Shown one piece after another: positions 12,427-25,500 of a DNA stretch of 64,000 bases (positions within the stretch are counted from its first letter, which is position 1; every line of letters starts with the position of its first letter). The stretch is from NCBI GenBank assembly GCA_964036275.1, contig OZ038435.1, forward strand, positions 34,413,728 through 34,477,727. The letters run 5' to 3'. The notes below the pieces were generated by a model that saw only the letters and a program-made list of their open reading frames with translations, made no database searches and had not been told where the DNA came from. The DNA is from Litoditis marina (Eukaryota > Nematoda > Chromadorea > Rhabditida > Rhabditidae). The position numbers and the translations under genes were made by a program.

Positions 12427-12659
12427 CTAACAGTATAAGCAAAGTAAGCAAAAGTAACAATAGTGTTGTACAACCTCGACCACTTTTCTGGCGACCCGAG
12501 AAAGAAAATTGAAAGAAAACGCAATACCGTGTATAATAATTGGTTGAATTTCGTTCAGACAGCCTGATAGGATATAGACAAACTGGCTAAAACAGATAGT
12601 GATGTCATTATGATGGACATTGATGTGAGTTAAAGGGGAGGCGCCGGACAATTGAAAGG

Positions 12660-12799
12660 GGGGGGGACAATATGGGGGAAGGGCGCGAAATGGTTAAAAC
12701 AGGTTGAAAAAGGGTGGTCGAAAGGGGGATGAAAACAAGAGACAAGGGCGTGGTTGGCGGGGGGTGCGCATCGCGTGAGAAGAGAAAGAGAGAGAGAGG

Positions 12800-12857
<58 letters not shown>

Positions 12858-13240
12858 AGGAGAGAGAAGAAGAGAAGGGGGGTGAGAGAGAAGGTGAGAG
12901 GGGGGGGGGGGACAGACAGAGAGGAGAGAAGGAGAGAGAGGTGGAGAGAGAGAGGGGGAGAGAGACGGGAGGAGAGAGAAGGGAGAAGAGAGAGAGGGGG
13001 AGAGGGGAGGAAGGAGAGGGGGAGGGAGGGGGGAGGGGGAGAAGGGAAGGGACGATAAGGGAGAGGAAGAGAGGGGGGTGAGGGAGAGAGGGCTAGAGAG
13101 AGATGCGAAGAGAGAGGAGAGGGAAGAGAGATAGGAAGGGAGAGGAGAGGGGCTGAGAAGGGTGAAAGAGAGAGGGAGAGGGAGAGAGAGAGAAATAAGA
13201 GAAAGGGGAACAGAGAGAGAAGAGGAGAGGGGAAATACAT
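12660..13240. repeat. Long purine-rich simple repeat
   Basis: About 580 bp, almost all A/G on the plus strand, including a (GA)n core at 12800-12855 and several G runs. The long ORFs read from it on both strands are artefacts of composition. Confidence 0.95.
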
Positions 13241-13509
13241 ATTATCATTCTCGATCCCACGAAAATGTTCTGTCCATAGCGTTATCCGCGCCCTCCTCCC
13301 TTCAGAGAATAGACTATTGATGCATGATTCACCTGTTCCGTGTTCTTTAGAAAAAGGTCGGATGTGACGATCCTATGAAAATGTATTTTCTGTATTTCCC
13401 TCTCCTCTCTTTCTCACTTTTTCCCCGCTTTCGCTCTTTGCCTCTGTCTTGCATTCAATTTACAATCGTTAATCTTCGTTCTGAGTACAACTTTTACTGA
13501 GCACATCGC

Positions 13510-13530
13510 GCGCAGCGCGAAGCGCTGCGC
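13510..13530. repeat. Perfect GC hairpin
   Basis: GCGCAGCGC, loop GAA, GCGCTGCGC: a 9-bp perfect stem, followed by AGATTAGT. A GC-rich hairpin near such a sequence is reminiscent of a Helitron 3' end, but the canonical CTRR end is not present. Confidence 0.6.
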
Positions 13531-13728
13531 AGATTAGTTTTTGATCACAACATTGCGGACTTTCAAAAGTGGTCTTATGCCATTTTCTCAAAAACTCCTG
13601 AACGGATTTTTGAGATTTTGATGGAAAGAGATAGAGGAGGAAAGGCTTTATCATTGAGCTATTCGATATTTGATGTGCGACCAGTGATCTACAGTTATGC
13701 TGAATATCGTCTCGCAAAAATGTCTTCC

Positions 13729-13790
13729 GACGGCGGCCGCGTGGCGCGGCGTGGCGCGGCGCGGCGTGGCGCGGCGCGGCGGCCGCAAAA
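13729..13790. repeat. GC-rich tandem GTGGCGCGGC block with GCGGCCGC ends
   Basis: Starts CGGCGGCCGC and ends GCGGCGGCCGC, with GTGGCGCGGC and GCGCGGC units between. It is an island of nearly 100% GC in AT-rich surroundings. Confidence 0.85.
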
Positions 13791-14083
13791 CCGACGAATT
13801 TAACCGATTCGTCTGAAATTTGGAATATAGTTAGAAACAGCAGAGTTATGTATAAATCTGAAATCTTGGACCAATCGGTTAAAAATGAGTCATTTTATCG
13901 CCTTGGAAACATTGCATTTAGCTGCTTTGACAATCACTTCTAGATGTGCGGAGTGTGCGCAGTGAGCTGTTGTTCCGCATTTTGGTGGTTTGAATAGATC
14001 AAAATATATTGGAAAAACAATTGTGTTAATCCGTAGAGATCCTGACTACATAAAAAGGTTAATCGAACAAAAACAAAAATGCT

Positions 14084-14155
14084 GTCCGTGAAAGGATTCG
14101 AACCCTCGGCCTACTGAACTGTATTGCGCTGCTCTGCCGACTGAGCCAAATCGTC
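14084..14155 (-). pseudogene. tRNA-like relic with intact A/B boxes
   Basis: On the minus strand it contains TGGCTCAGTCGGCAGAGC (A box) and GGGTTCGAATCC (B box), and D and T stems can form. The 5' acceptor GACGATT cannot pair with the 3' strand CACGGAC, and no anticodon stem forms. This is the same pattern of decay as at 9203-9272, consistent with a tRNA-derived SINE or pseudogene. Confidence 0.6.
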
Positions 14156-14385
14156 ACCAAGGAAGAAAAAATGGACGGCGCCACACGTGCGCTGCCCGAA
14201 ATCAAGGATTGATCACGGTTTCTGAGAGAATGCTTACTAACCAGAGTTCTAACGCAGTTTATGTTCTGCAAATCAACTTAGTATTCATTGTTACGTTCAA
14301 AAAAGTATAATAATAATGGATTAGATGCTCATTATTTCCTATCTATTGATTCATTATTTCCTTCGGAAATATAGAAAATGAGGAC

Positions 14386-14971
14386 AATTTGTATAAAAAA
14401 ACGATGTAAAGTGAGAGACGATTAGCTTTTGAGATTGAACTGCATGGAATATAGAAAAGGAGGACAATAACTCAAGAGGGAAAAAAAAAATCTAATCTCG
14501 CAATTTTCATGATCATCCTGACAGACTGATTCAAAAAATATATGCTAAATCTTTTAGAAAAGTCCGCTTACACTAAAAACGTATCTGAAACAAAAATCAG
14601 CTATACTGTCAGTCTATCGCACAGTCACGTGAAACATGTTAAACACAGCAGAACTCGGAAACGTGAAACGACAAAGTGCACACTTAGGCTATTAGAATGC
14701 TAACTTTACATGAATATTCAAGAAACTTATAGTGTACTCTGTTCTGTTATCATTTTTGAATCAATGGTGATAATCATATTAGGACGTTTCATCTAATTGT
14801 TTGCTGCAAGGTTTTTTTTCACTGAAAAACAAAATGTTTTTGACCCATGAAAATTGCGAGATTAGATTTTTTATTTCCCTCTTGAGTTATTGTCCTCCTT
14901 TTCTATATTCCATGCAGTTCAATCTCAAAAGCTAATCGTCTCTCACTTTACATCGTTTTTTTATACAAATT
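14386..14971. mobile_element. Long terminal-inverted-repeat element, arms about 126 bp
   Basis: Left arm 14386-14511 and right arm 14846-14971 are near-perfect reverse complements (outer ends AATTTGTATAAAAAAACG and CGTTTTTTTATACAAATT; inner ends CAATTTTCATG and CATGAAAATTG). The 334-bp loop contains a CACGTGAAAC-family repeat at 14621-14715. No coding capacity is seen. The near-identity of the arms suggests a recent insertion or arm conversion. Confidence 0.85.
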
Positions 14972-16089
14972 ACTATAACAGTTACCAGACACCATTGCGA
15001 AATTTCATGCTGTATGTGAATTTTGAGCTGGACTAGCTTAGCACAGCCTGACTTAGCGGCGTATAAATCCCTCCGACCTCATGAAGTTGAATATTAAGTT
15101 CGTATGAGTTTCTCACGAGACACCTCATGAGCTACTCGTGAGCTCCTAAGGTTGTACCTTATCAATCAATGGAATCTCATCAGAAGCTCGTGAGATGGCT
15201 CATGCGGTATCTCCAGAGTTTTTGAGGGATTGGTACGCCGCCTAGAGAAGTCGGCATATACGGTCAATCGGTCTTTGTTGTGCTTTCTACGTCTTGCTAA
15301 CAATTGTGCTGTGCTTCACGAGCAAACTACAACTGAAATTGCGTTATACTTCCTACACTGTATACCATGTTTATGCATAAAAGCCCTCGAACTTACCAAC
15401 TTGAACTTTTTTTTTAGTTTTTCATTGTACGAGTGAAATAGTGTATATGAATTAACCAAAATAGGTATGACCGTTCCGTTCATTAGCACTGTATAGTTGT
15501 TTTCACCCACCTGTATTCCCTTACAGTAACTCATTCAATTAGAGTGACGTTTCTCTAACTGAAACACGGTCTTTGCAACGACTGCAAGAAATGGCAAATA
15601 TGTCGTCTGCGAGCACCTTCACGTGTAATTTACTGTTATAAAACAGCGTGGTTCTTCTGCTAGAAGGTAATATTGCCGTCTGCGCGCACCCTCGCGTCTG
15701 CGTGCACGCTACTAGCCGGCGCGCTACTAGCCCCGTCCATGTCAGTTATCGTGTTTTTTTCGCGGCCCATATCTGTCTCTCTTCGCCGTTCGGCTACAGT
15801 AATCCGGTGAGAACAAGTTGCGCCGACCACACCCCACAGTGGCGGGGAATCGATGCACGCTCTTCTTCTCTCACACCCTCTCGCGGATAGCACTCTCTCG
15901 CCGGAAGCCGAAGATTTTTTGCAAAAACCAATGGAGAGAAATGACGCTGCAGATAGCTGCAGGGTTGTCAGATACTGTAGAATTTGTTGAGAAAGAAAGG
16001 AAGAGAAATAGAAGAGAGAAATAGAGAGCTGGAGAGAATAGAATTGAAATAAGGGTTGATCAGCACAGGGAAATAAAAACCGCTAATTG

Positions 16090-16965
16090 ACAGCAAAGTT
16101 ACTGCAGTTCTACCCCGGTTTGACTGCCGATTTACCGCTGGTAGTACCGCGGTACTACCAGAGGTAAATCGGCAGTAAATCTGCAGTAAACCCGCAGTAA
16201 TTGCGCAGTAAACTAATTGATATTCAAATCTACCACAAATAATCTAAAATGATACTTTTTCAAAAAATAGTTGTGTTTAACGCAATAGGAGCGCTCCATG
16301 CTCCCTATCAACGTCAAAGGAAAATAGAATACTTTTCTGTTCTCGAAAAGTACCTCAAACTTGGGTAATTAAACCGAAATAAACTCAAACCTTAACGACT
16401 AGTGATGGAGAAGTCCGTACTTAAGTAAGGGCGGAAAATATTTTTTTTCAAAATTCGTTTTCAAGGGTGAAAATGCATTCAATTTTCCAATATGCATGAA
16501 TATTAGTTGTACACCTGGGATATCGGAACAAATTTTTGGACAATCATGATTTGGTAAAGAAATTGAAGTTATGAGCCATAACTATAAAAGTTCTTCTCTT
16601 AAATTTCCATTATATGGTTTTCCATCATGATTTGCTAAATAAAATGTCAATTCATTCCATTTTAAACGATTGAATACTCATATTGTAGAAATGCAGTTGT
16701 CAGGAACTCATCATAACGATCGAAAAAAAGTTGAACTGTCAGACTTGAAAAAAATTATCTGCTCATTTTCTCGAAACTGATTTGTATAATCTCTGATACG
16801 TTTATCCTTTCAGTTTTTGAGTTATAGTATTGCATTTCCACACGGAGCACGCACTTTTGAATAGTTTACTATGAATCTACTGCGGGTTTACTGCACGTTT
16901 ATTGCGGATCTACCACGGGTTCGCCTTACTACGGGTTTACTGCGGATTTAACCCTGGTCACGAAA
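16090..16965. repeat. Foldback element rich in TACTGCGGGTTTACTGC words
   Basis: The left end (16092-16215, TTACTGCAG...TTACTGCGCAATTACTGCG read in reverse) is roughly inverted relative to the right end (16866-16965, CTACTGCGGGTTTACTGC...GGATTTAACCC). Within the left end lies a 54-bp palindrome, listed separately. The middle is AT-rich and non-coding. Confidence 0.6.
16123..16176. repeat. 54-bp palindrome with one arm mismatch
   Basis: ACTGCCGATTTACCGCTGG and CCAGAGGTAAATCGGCAGT are the outer parts of two 26-nt arms that meet at TAGTACCGCGGTACTA. Only one position in the arms mismatches. Confidence 0.9.
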
Positions 16966-16986
16966 TTCCTATGAGCATCCAGTGAT

Positions 16987-17257
16987 GGCGAATCCTACAA
17001 CTAACCGGGTTTCCAGGTAACCTAACCTTTTTTGGTAACCTTTTTTTTAGGTTACCTTGGTAGGTAACCTGGAAGTAACCTAAACTACAATCCGGTTACC
17101 GTTCGAAGTAACGGTAAGAACCACATTTTGCGTTATAAAAACAGGTAACCGGTTTTTCATTTTAGGTACCATCCGGTTACTTACTGAGGTAACCTAGAAA
17201 GAGGTTACCAAAAAAAGGATAGGTTACCTAAAAACTCGGTTAGATATAGAATTCACC
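16987..17257. repeat. GGTTACC/GGTAACC foldback element, copy 1
   Basis: Starts GGCGAATCCTACAACTAACC and ends GGTTAGATATAGAATTCACC, inverted relative to each other. The interior is a chain of GGTAACC and GGTTACC words. See findings for the other four copies. Confidence 0.75.
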
Positions 17258-17371
17258 TCCATCAATAGGTAGTGATTCGACGTAAAACGTATACATCACA
17301 TCGGAAAGTGAAAATATTTTCTCATCCTCTTTCATCGTTCATAACAGTTCCACCTACACTGTTGGGCAATC

Positions 17372-17480
17372 GTACAGTCGCGTGAAACGTGTCAAACACA
17401 GCAGAACTCAGAAACGTGCAATGACAAAGTGCACGATGCCTCATTAGATTGCTAACTTCACGTGACTATTCGATTGACTT
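17372..17480 (+). repeat. CACGTGAAAC-family dispersed repeat
   Basis: Reads CAGTCGCGTGAAACGTGTC, AAACACAGCAGAACTC, GAAACGTGCAATGACAAAGTG, then CCTCATTAGATTGCTAACTT. It aligns along about 100 bp with 14621-14715 and with the reverse copy at 12340-12426. Confidence 0.7.
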
Positions 17481-18374
17481 ATATATGACGGTAGCAACAA
17501 CTTCATGTAGAAGGGTCGCTCAGAGCGGGAGGGACCGAAACGCCTTTTTTTCTGCTGTGTTTCTAGTTTGGTCCTGTGTTATTCTAAAACACTCTTGTGT
17601 TTGCATAATAAAACTACAATTCAGTTAAATTGTCCCTTATTCATTGTGGTGTATAAGTATATGAACTAGTAGACTTTCATTTGTTGTCTAAAGGTTTTTT
17701 TCGATCTGACGTTTTCACACTGAAAAGTACACTGTTCAGTTGTAAAGTAGATTCTCATAAAAACAGATGGGTAGAACGTAGTGAAATACCCTGCTTGTTG
17801 TCTGGGAGGTGCAGTTGGAAGCAGTTTTAGAATCAGATAAAAACCGGAGACCCAAACATGCTCAGCCATGATACATACGGCTAAATGGAACTTTGGCCAC
17901 AAGGACCTTGAATTAATGCAACAGCTATAGTCATTTTCATTTCCACGTGGACTCACGCATAATGAACCGAACCTTTAAATATGATTTTCCCATTACAGTT
18001 TTCGGTGAGCAACGTTTGTTTGATGTCTTTCATCTCCTCAACTCCTGTCACAAAATGCATGCCAAACGTTTTGCGAGAAGACGAACTTTTCACTGAGTAG
18101 CATTACAACAAAATACAAAGTTAGAACTGCGTACTGTGAGACTCCACAAAAACTGAGTCTATCTGTATATGACCGATCGAACTAGGAAAACAGTATACTT
18201 TGTTTCAAATCTTAGTTACTGCCTTAGCTTGAAAAAGAGCTTCAGAATATAGTTCTTGTCATTCCGACGTGGACTTCTGCAGAGTACTGTCAGTCTTTTC
18301 GATTGTCGTGAGATGACGGAGAATACTTATAATACAGAGAAATGATAAGTCAGTCACGTTCATGAGAAGTTCCC

Positions 18375-18600
18375 GTTCCAAGTACGTACTGTGGGTCCAT
18401 ACAGGACAGAAATGCACTATAGGTTTTCTATCCCGTTCAAATCTCAAATACGTACTGTAGGAGTCCACATATGACAGAGAAGGACTATACATTTTTGTTT
18501 TCATTCCGTACAAATCGCAATTCCATACTGTAGAAGTCCACATAGGACAGAAAAGGACTATACATTTTTGTTTTTATTCCGTTCAAATCTCCGTTCATAG
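18375..18600 (+). repeat. Three diverged tandem units of 66-73 bp
   Basis: Units begin CGTACTGTGG (18385), CGTACTGTAG (18451) and CATACTGTAG (18524). Each is followed by a GTCCA..A..GGACAGA or TGACAGA segment and an ATTCCGT.CAAATC segment. Confidence 0.75.
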
Positions 18601-19439
18601 CAGACGGTCTCCAACAAAAAACTGTCTTGAGATGCAAAAGATAAGCTGCGTCGCTGACGATACAAATTGGTAGGGCATGTTTCGGAAATGATAAAGACGA
18701 ATAGGATTAGAGAAAGGTAAAGAAAAAACAATACAGAGAGGAGGGAGAGAAAGAGAGAGCGACATAGAGGAAGAGGGAAGAAAGGTGAAATGATATCAAT
18801 TTGACCTCTTCCTATTGGAAGGAAATTTTAATTACACCTAAATTGAACTAATGTAAAAAGTTTATGCATGAATACAGAGAGAACAAAACAAATATGTTCT
18901 AACTAAATTTATATGTTAGTATACTACACATATATTGAGAGACGAGAGAACAAGAGAGACACAGATAGACAGAGATGGAAAGAGAGACAGAGAAGAGAAG
19001 AGAGCATAGATGCTATTTCAAGCTCTTTGTTCACTGTTGGAAAGGAGGTTTAATTACAGTTGAATTGATATAATGTAAAAGTATAGATATAAAGTTACCA
19101 TGAAGTCTTCTATGAAGGAACGGAACCAAAATAAACTCAGAAGAAGCTGCTACTACAATGATCGGTGACATGTATGATGATCACCGCCTCGTAACAAAGC
19201 GACGTGAATGAACAAATATGAAATATGAGATAGAGAAATGTACTTATCAAATAACAGTATCGTAAATGAACTAGGATGAATGAATAATAAAGAAAAGTGT
19301 AGAGAAATGTATATATCAATTAAGAATATTGTTGTAAATGGGAGTTATGAGTTGGGGACAGGTGGCAAAGGGAGATGGCACGAGGAAACACCTAAGGAAT
19401 GCGAAATACGAGAGTCGCGACAGAAAGGATGATCAAAAG

Positions 19440-20115
<676 letters not shown>

Positions 20116-20341
20116 GCAGTGCATATATCCGTGTGAACTTAGTGTGCGTCCGCTTTGAAGAGTGTTCGAGTAATTTGCGAAGAACGCGATTGTTCGGTCG
20201 AATGTTTGAACTGGCACTCCAAATCGGCGACACGTGCTTTACACTCGTCAACTCATCCAAATCTCAGAAATGACACTAACTACAGGTACAGTCTACATTC
20301 CTTTCCGTACAGTACAGTCATTAGTGTACAGTCCAGTACAG

Positions 20342-20547
20342 TCATTCCTACTGAGACTCCTACAGTAAGATCACAAAACCTCCAGCCTGTTTCCGTGACG
20401 TGAATATTATCAAAATTGCTTACAATTTTTGGATTCGAATACCTATAACTTAACGTTTCAAACTCTCGTTTGAAAAAGTTGAAGTTTTCATCAGAAAACA
20501 ACGATTGGGAAATTCGAAAGTGTACTGTAGGAGTATCAGCAGGAAAG
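20342..20547. mobile_element. TIR element, TTCCTACTGAGACTC family, copy 1
   Basis: The left end is ATTCCTACTGAGACTCCTAC followed by AGTAAGAT. The right end contains TACTGTAGGAGTATCAGCAGG, here split for clarity as TACTGTAGG and AGTATCAGCAGG. About 206 bp, matching the copy at 63702-63915 in size and ends. Confidence 0.7.
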
Positions 20548-20898
20548 ATGGTGACTATAGACTAAATGGTTTGGTCAGGGAATGGGAGGTCAAAACGGTA
20601 CACGATGGTCTGTGCTCGGTTTGTACTTTGAGTCGTATTTCTTTTTCATTCCCACTAAGACTCATTGGCAACGTGCCGAGGTATCTGCACAACTATTTCT
20701 CGAATAAAACATAGATATTCCGAAAGTTTTCTTATATACGTGTTGTTATGAAGCTGAACAACTGCTACAGCGATTTGCAGTTTTTAAAAACCAATAAGCA
20801 AATAAACCTGGAAACTCATTGGCCGCTACACAAATGGCCGGGAATTGTCGGAGCGAACACTAAACGGCTGGTCAAAATGGTAAAAGTTGGTCCGACCT

Positions 20899-20972
20899 AC
20901 TGTGTTTGTAGTTTGATGTACATACGTTGTCTTATTCACATTCTCTGCTGAGGAAGCAGATCAAACTACAAC
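20899..20972. repeat. Short inverted-repeat element, TTGTAGTTTGATC family
   Basis: Left end TGTGTTTGTAGTTTGATG, right end GCAGATCAAACTACAACT, about 74 bp. Confidence 0.7.
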
Positions 20973-22537
20973 TCGAAGATGGTAAACCCATTAGAAGAAT
21001 AAGGAATATGAAGGCTATTATTATAGACTATACAGCATCTGGGCCTGTTAATCGAGTTGAAAACTGTGTTTCGAACGAGTTTAGATATTTAAAGTTTTTT
21101 TTTCGAGTTGATCGAGTTTAACATTAATAACCCCAATCTGTTACATAACCAATTCCACTAAAACCAATGAGGAATGAATAACACGATATATAATCATTCA
21201 TTTGTAACAAAACACCCAACAACTGGATAACAAAATCGGTATAACAAATTTGAGAAAATGTGAAATGAAACAAATAGGGTATATTTAGTATATACAACAG
21301 AACACTTGATATTGGTCAGAGGAGAAAAACGGGTTAGAGGAAAACAAAACAGGCTAAATCAGAAAAAAATATGCTTACGTTTGTTTGAACAAAAACGATA
21401 GGTGTGGTGAAATTGAATAAGGAAACAATGAAACATTTGGTGAAGATAGAAGCAAAAAGTGAAACAATATTCCTTGTGCTGAACCTCGAACATACCGAGT
21501 GACCACATTTCACTCTAGTTCACAATTGTAGGAAAGCATCTGAAAACAAATTGTACCATCTCAAAACACCCACATTTAGACCACATGGCTCGAGTTCTCA
21601 GAGGAAACCTAAACACGAACTGCTTTAAGGCCAAGTTGGGAAGAGTGTGGCTACTCTGATTCAAATGTAGGGCGACTTTGTTGAATGGTTCATTGATTTG
21701 CGGAATTTTCTTCAAAATCGGGATTTTATGCTACCGGCTACCCCAATTTTGTCGAACTTTACAATTGCAAACCTCAGTTTTCGACCAGTTTTCAGTTTAG
21801 TCATCCAGATGGAACTCCTGATTTTCATTTAATTTTTGTGCACAACAAAGTCGCTTGGTGTATGCTTTGAATGAAGGACAGTTAATATCACCTAAGCTCG
21901 GGCGTAGGCGCGAACAATCAAACTTCAAACTATGAGCATTCAATCAGGCCCTAGGCGTTAGGTTCATAAGAACACTCATCAATCATTAACTATGTATTGT
22001 ATCTTTACTCAGAGCAAGCAGGGGGCTGAAAGTATGACAGCAGTCTAAGCAAGTCACCTGTTCAGCATGACTAGAACATCGACGAAGAAAACTTGAACAG
22101 GCCGCGTCAATCCAGACAAATGATCTGATATGGAAAATGTTATGGAGTCATACGAGAACTGCTCAAAAATGTCGGCACAGTACTTATCTTCGTTAATGAA
22201 CGTAATTGTGGTACTAAAAATTAAAACTGGCACACTAGACAACTGAGCATCATTATAACTTAAATGGAGGCTAAAGACAAACCAAAACCTAACTCGAGAA
22301 ACTTGTGTTGTGAGAAACAAACCAAAAGTTCAAAGACATTTTCTCGGGGGTGGGTATTTCCTGTCCTGTATAAGGATTTTTCAATTTTCAAGCGATTACG
22401 TCTACACATGCCACGTGACAAGAAAACACTATACAAAACTATGTCAAATTAATGTTGGATGTGTTCAACATGAGTAGTATCATCCGAGTCTGCTAAAAAG
22501 CTGGTACTAACATTGTTCTGCAGAAATCGTTAAAACC

Positions 22538-25500
22538 TCAAACCTCATCTGAAATATTCTCCTCCACCACCACAACTTCATTTTGCTCCTCGTCTTCCGA
22601 GCAGTCAACAGTGATAGTTGAATCAGAACTACGCGCACGAGCTGGAGCCTTCTATAATAATAATATCAAAGTATGTTCATCTGTTTTATTGATCATTGAT
22701 CAATAACTTTCTTTTCCGTTTGTTTCGGTGTGCATTTTGTGTAGCATGAATGGAAACCAATCGCTTTCGGACCTGTAAGCCTAAAGGCATCCTCGTCTAT
22801 AACTACAACTCTGAAATTTCTTGTATTCTATACACTATTCGGCATCAACATCTACGCCCGGCTAAACAGCGAGGCCGTAGCGATTACGCTACTAGCGCAG
22901 CTAACTACCTTCCCAGCAAACTAAAACTGCTACACACTCAGGGGTTGGTTGGATGGTTCATTAATGCACCTGTTTCTCTTCGAAATCAGGATTCTAAACT
23001 ACGCCAGTTTCAACAGTTGTCAAACTTTACTGTCAAAGACTCAAAACTCATTTTCCAACCAGTTCAGTTTAGTCATCATCCTTATGAAACACCAAATTTT
23101 CCATATTCAATAAATTCTATATTGGAGGGTTCGTGAATACGATCACATTGAAGACCGAGATACCTCATATTTCGGTTTACGGCCTCGACGGATTTTGGGC
23201 TTTGTGTCGATCTGGGATACATGATTCACCGTAGAACTGGAGCCGGTTCCGTTGTCGATCTGCCTGAAAATTATATTGAGATCACATTTGAAATCGTTGG
23301 CTGAGTTAGGGTGGCGAACAATCAGAATAACTCTAAAACGCTTTTGAAAAAGTATACGACGAGGGGCAGAGAACAGGTTGAATTCATTTCGATCAAAATC
23401 ACAGTTTTTTTCTGACGTTCAAACTTCCTTACTCGAAATTTCTTACTAAAACCCCTAGATTGAAGGTAACTAATCGATCCAAACTCACCTAACTAGTGAT
23501 CTTCTGCTTCTCATGGGCGGTACCCCAGTCATCCGCTTCACGTGATCTGCACCAGCCTCATCTTCACCCGAGCTACTGCCAGCCGAAGAGTGGACAGCCT
23601 TGGTCTTAAAATATAAGAGATACTACCTATATCAAACTATAGGGAGAGAAACTATCTGATTTGATTTAAAGAAGGATGATTATATGGACCAATCGCAACG
23701 GTTCAGTCCTTTAAACTGCAATACATTTTTCAATTGCAGTTTAAAGAACCGTTGACACGAGATTGCTCCACATAATCGTCCTTTTAACCTACCCTATTTG
23801 CAAAACTGAATACAGCAGCATCTACCTGCAATCACATCACAGTAGTACAAAACAACAAAACGCCCCATTTCCGCCCACAAACCTCTATAGACATATTCGA
23901 GTACTCAATTACAGGCAGTTTCACTTTATCATCACTAGATCAGTATCATCTGAACACCCAACAATTATAACCCACTATTCATCGGTTTACCAACCAAAAT
24001 TAACAGTTCTAAAATGGAAGACAGTACAAAACTTATTTCAAATCCAACTGCACCTTTTCAAAAACTTTGGGAGTCGTTTTCACTGAAGAAGTTTTCTTCC
24101 GTCCGGTAACTCCAGCACAAACCGTTTCTTGAGCAGGAGAGCCTTCTTGAACATCTTCAGCGTCATTCATTGCCTGTAAACAAATTCCAGTTACATTGCC
24201 CAATTCGACATTTCAAACCAACTCAATGAACAGGAAACAAAAGTGTGTTTGACTTCGATATCCTCATGGAAAACACTACATTTGTGTTACAAACACATAC
24301 CAACCATAATGGACATAAAAAAAACCGCCCGAAAACACAACAGACTCTTCTCTCTCATCTTTCGCTTCTTTCTCATTTTGTCTCTTTCTCGGGAAACAAT
24401 ACTATTACCTTGTCTCCCGACACAACTGGCGACAACTGCGATCTCAATTTCTTCGCTGGCGGAGACTTCATGACGTCATCGTCACTAAAAACCATGGGTT
24501 TATTTCAAATTCAAAATCAACCTCTTTCTTGGAATAAGCTTTGAAACACGGAGAACATTCTAACTAAAAACGATGAATTTTTCTCTGTATTCTTGATGTA
24601 TAGATTTCCTATTGTTCACAATTCAGATTTTGGCTGTCAAATTTGGCGACATCGGCGATTCTAGCCATCGCACCATATAGGGTATACGCAACTTAAATAC
24701 ACGAATCATATGTCGAGTTTTGAGCAAGAATTCTGAAACACGTGACAAATATAAAGTAGTGGCCACCACGTAAAAAGAGATAACACCGCCACATAAACAT
24801 ACATAATCGTACCTGACAGTAGATGCTGGTTCTGGCGTATTGCCAACCCGCGGCTTAGCACTAGAAGACGGAACTTGTACATCTTCCTGAAAACGGCGAA
24901 CAATTCAGAAAATTGCCATGATACAAAACCTGACCATTTGAAAAAAATGCAAAACGCATTTCTTTTCCTGTTCTAGATTAAAGTGTACATCTGACAAAAG
25001 GAAGAACACTTTAACAATTAGTGTTATACTTACCTGAAACTAAAATATTTGTTGTCACGAAGACTTTTATATTTAGATAATTTCCTGATACCGACTTCAA
25101 CAATATTTCAAATGCAGATCTCACAAGGTACGGTAAGATAAGCCAACCTGGTTGGCGCCTCCCTCTTCATCATCGCTCTTGGCTGCAGTCGAACTATGGT
25201 CCACATTTCGCTCCAACTTCGGAACAGTCTGTAAGTTGATGTACTCACTGTTCTTCAGAAATGAACCGAGTTTCAGCTCAAATCATAAAATATCTCCAAT
25301 CTTATATTGTTAGGTCAAAATAACCGAAAGCGCCCAGGATTCGCAGGAATGAAGCCCGTTTTTCGCACATTTTCTACACTCAGCCTCCGATTTCGCTAAC
25401 CGTTGCAACTTGTGAATTACACAAGATGCAATGCTTCGAGGCACCCCTATCAACAAACAATAAAGCTTCATATTTTCCGGGCAGTTACGATATGAACCTG

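Noticed and set aside
12608..13240. Long minus-strand ORF of 210 codons, Ser/Leu/Pro-rich
   Set aside because: Pure by-product of a GA/CT simple repeat; the complementary strand gives an equally long Arg/Glu-rich frame.
22000..22540. lin-4-type sites in the 3' region of the 18-exon gene, which would suggest a LIN-14 homologue
   Set aside because: No CTCAGGG on the minus strand downstream of the stop; the BEN-like reading alone does not justify the name.
22750..23136. 128-codon plus-strand ORF
   Set aside because: Overlaps the terminal intron of the minus-strand 18-exon gene, has no splice support, and parts resemble a dispersed sequence at 21640-21800 (TGGATGGTTCATT / AATGGTTCATTGA, CAGTTTAGTCATC).
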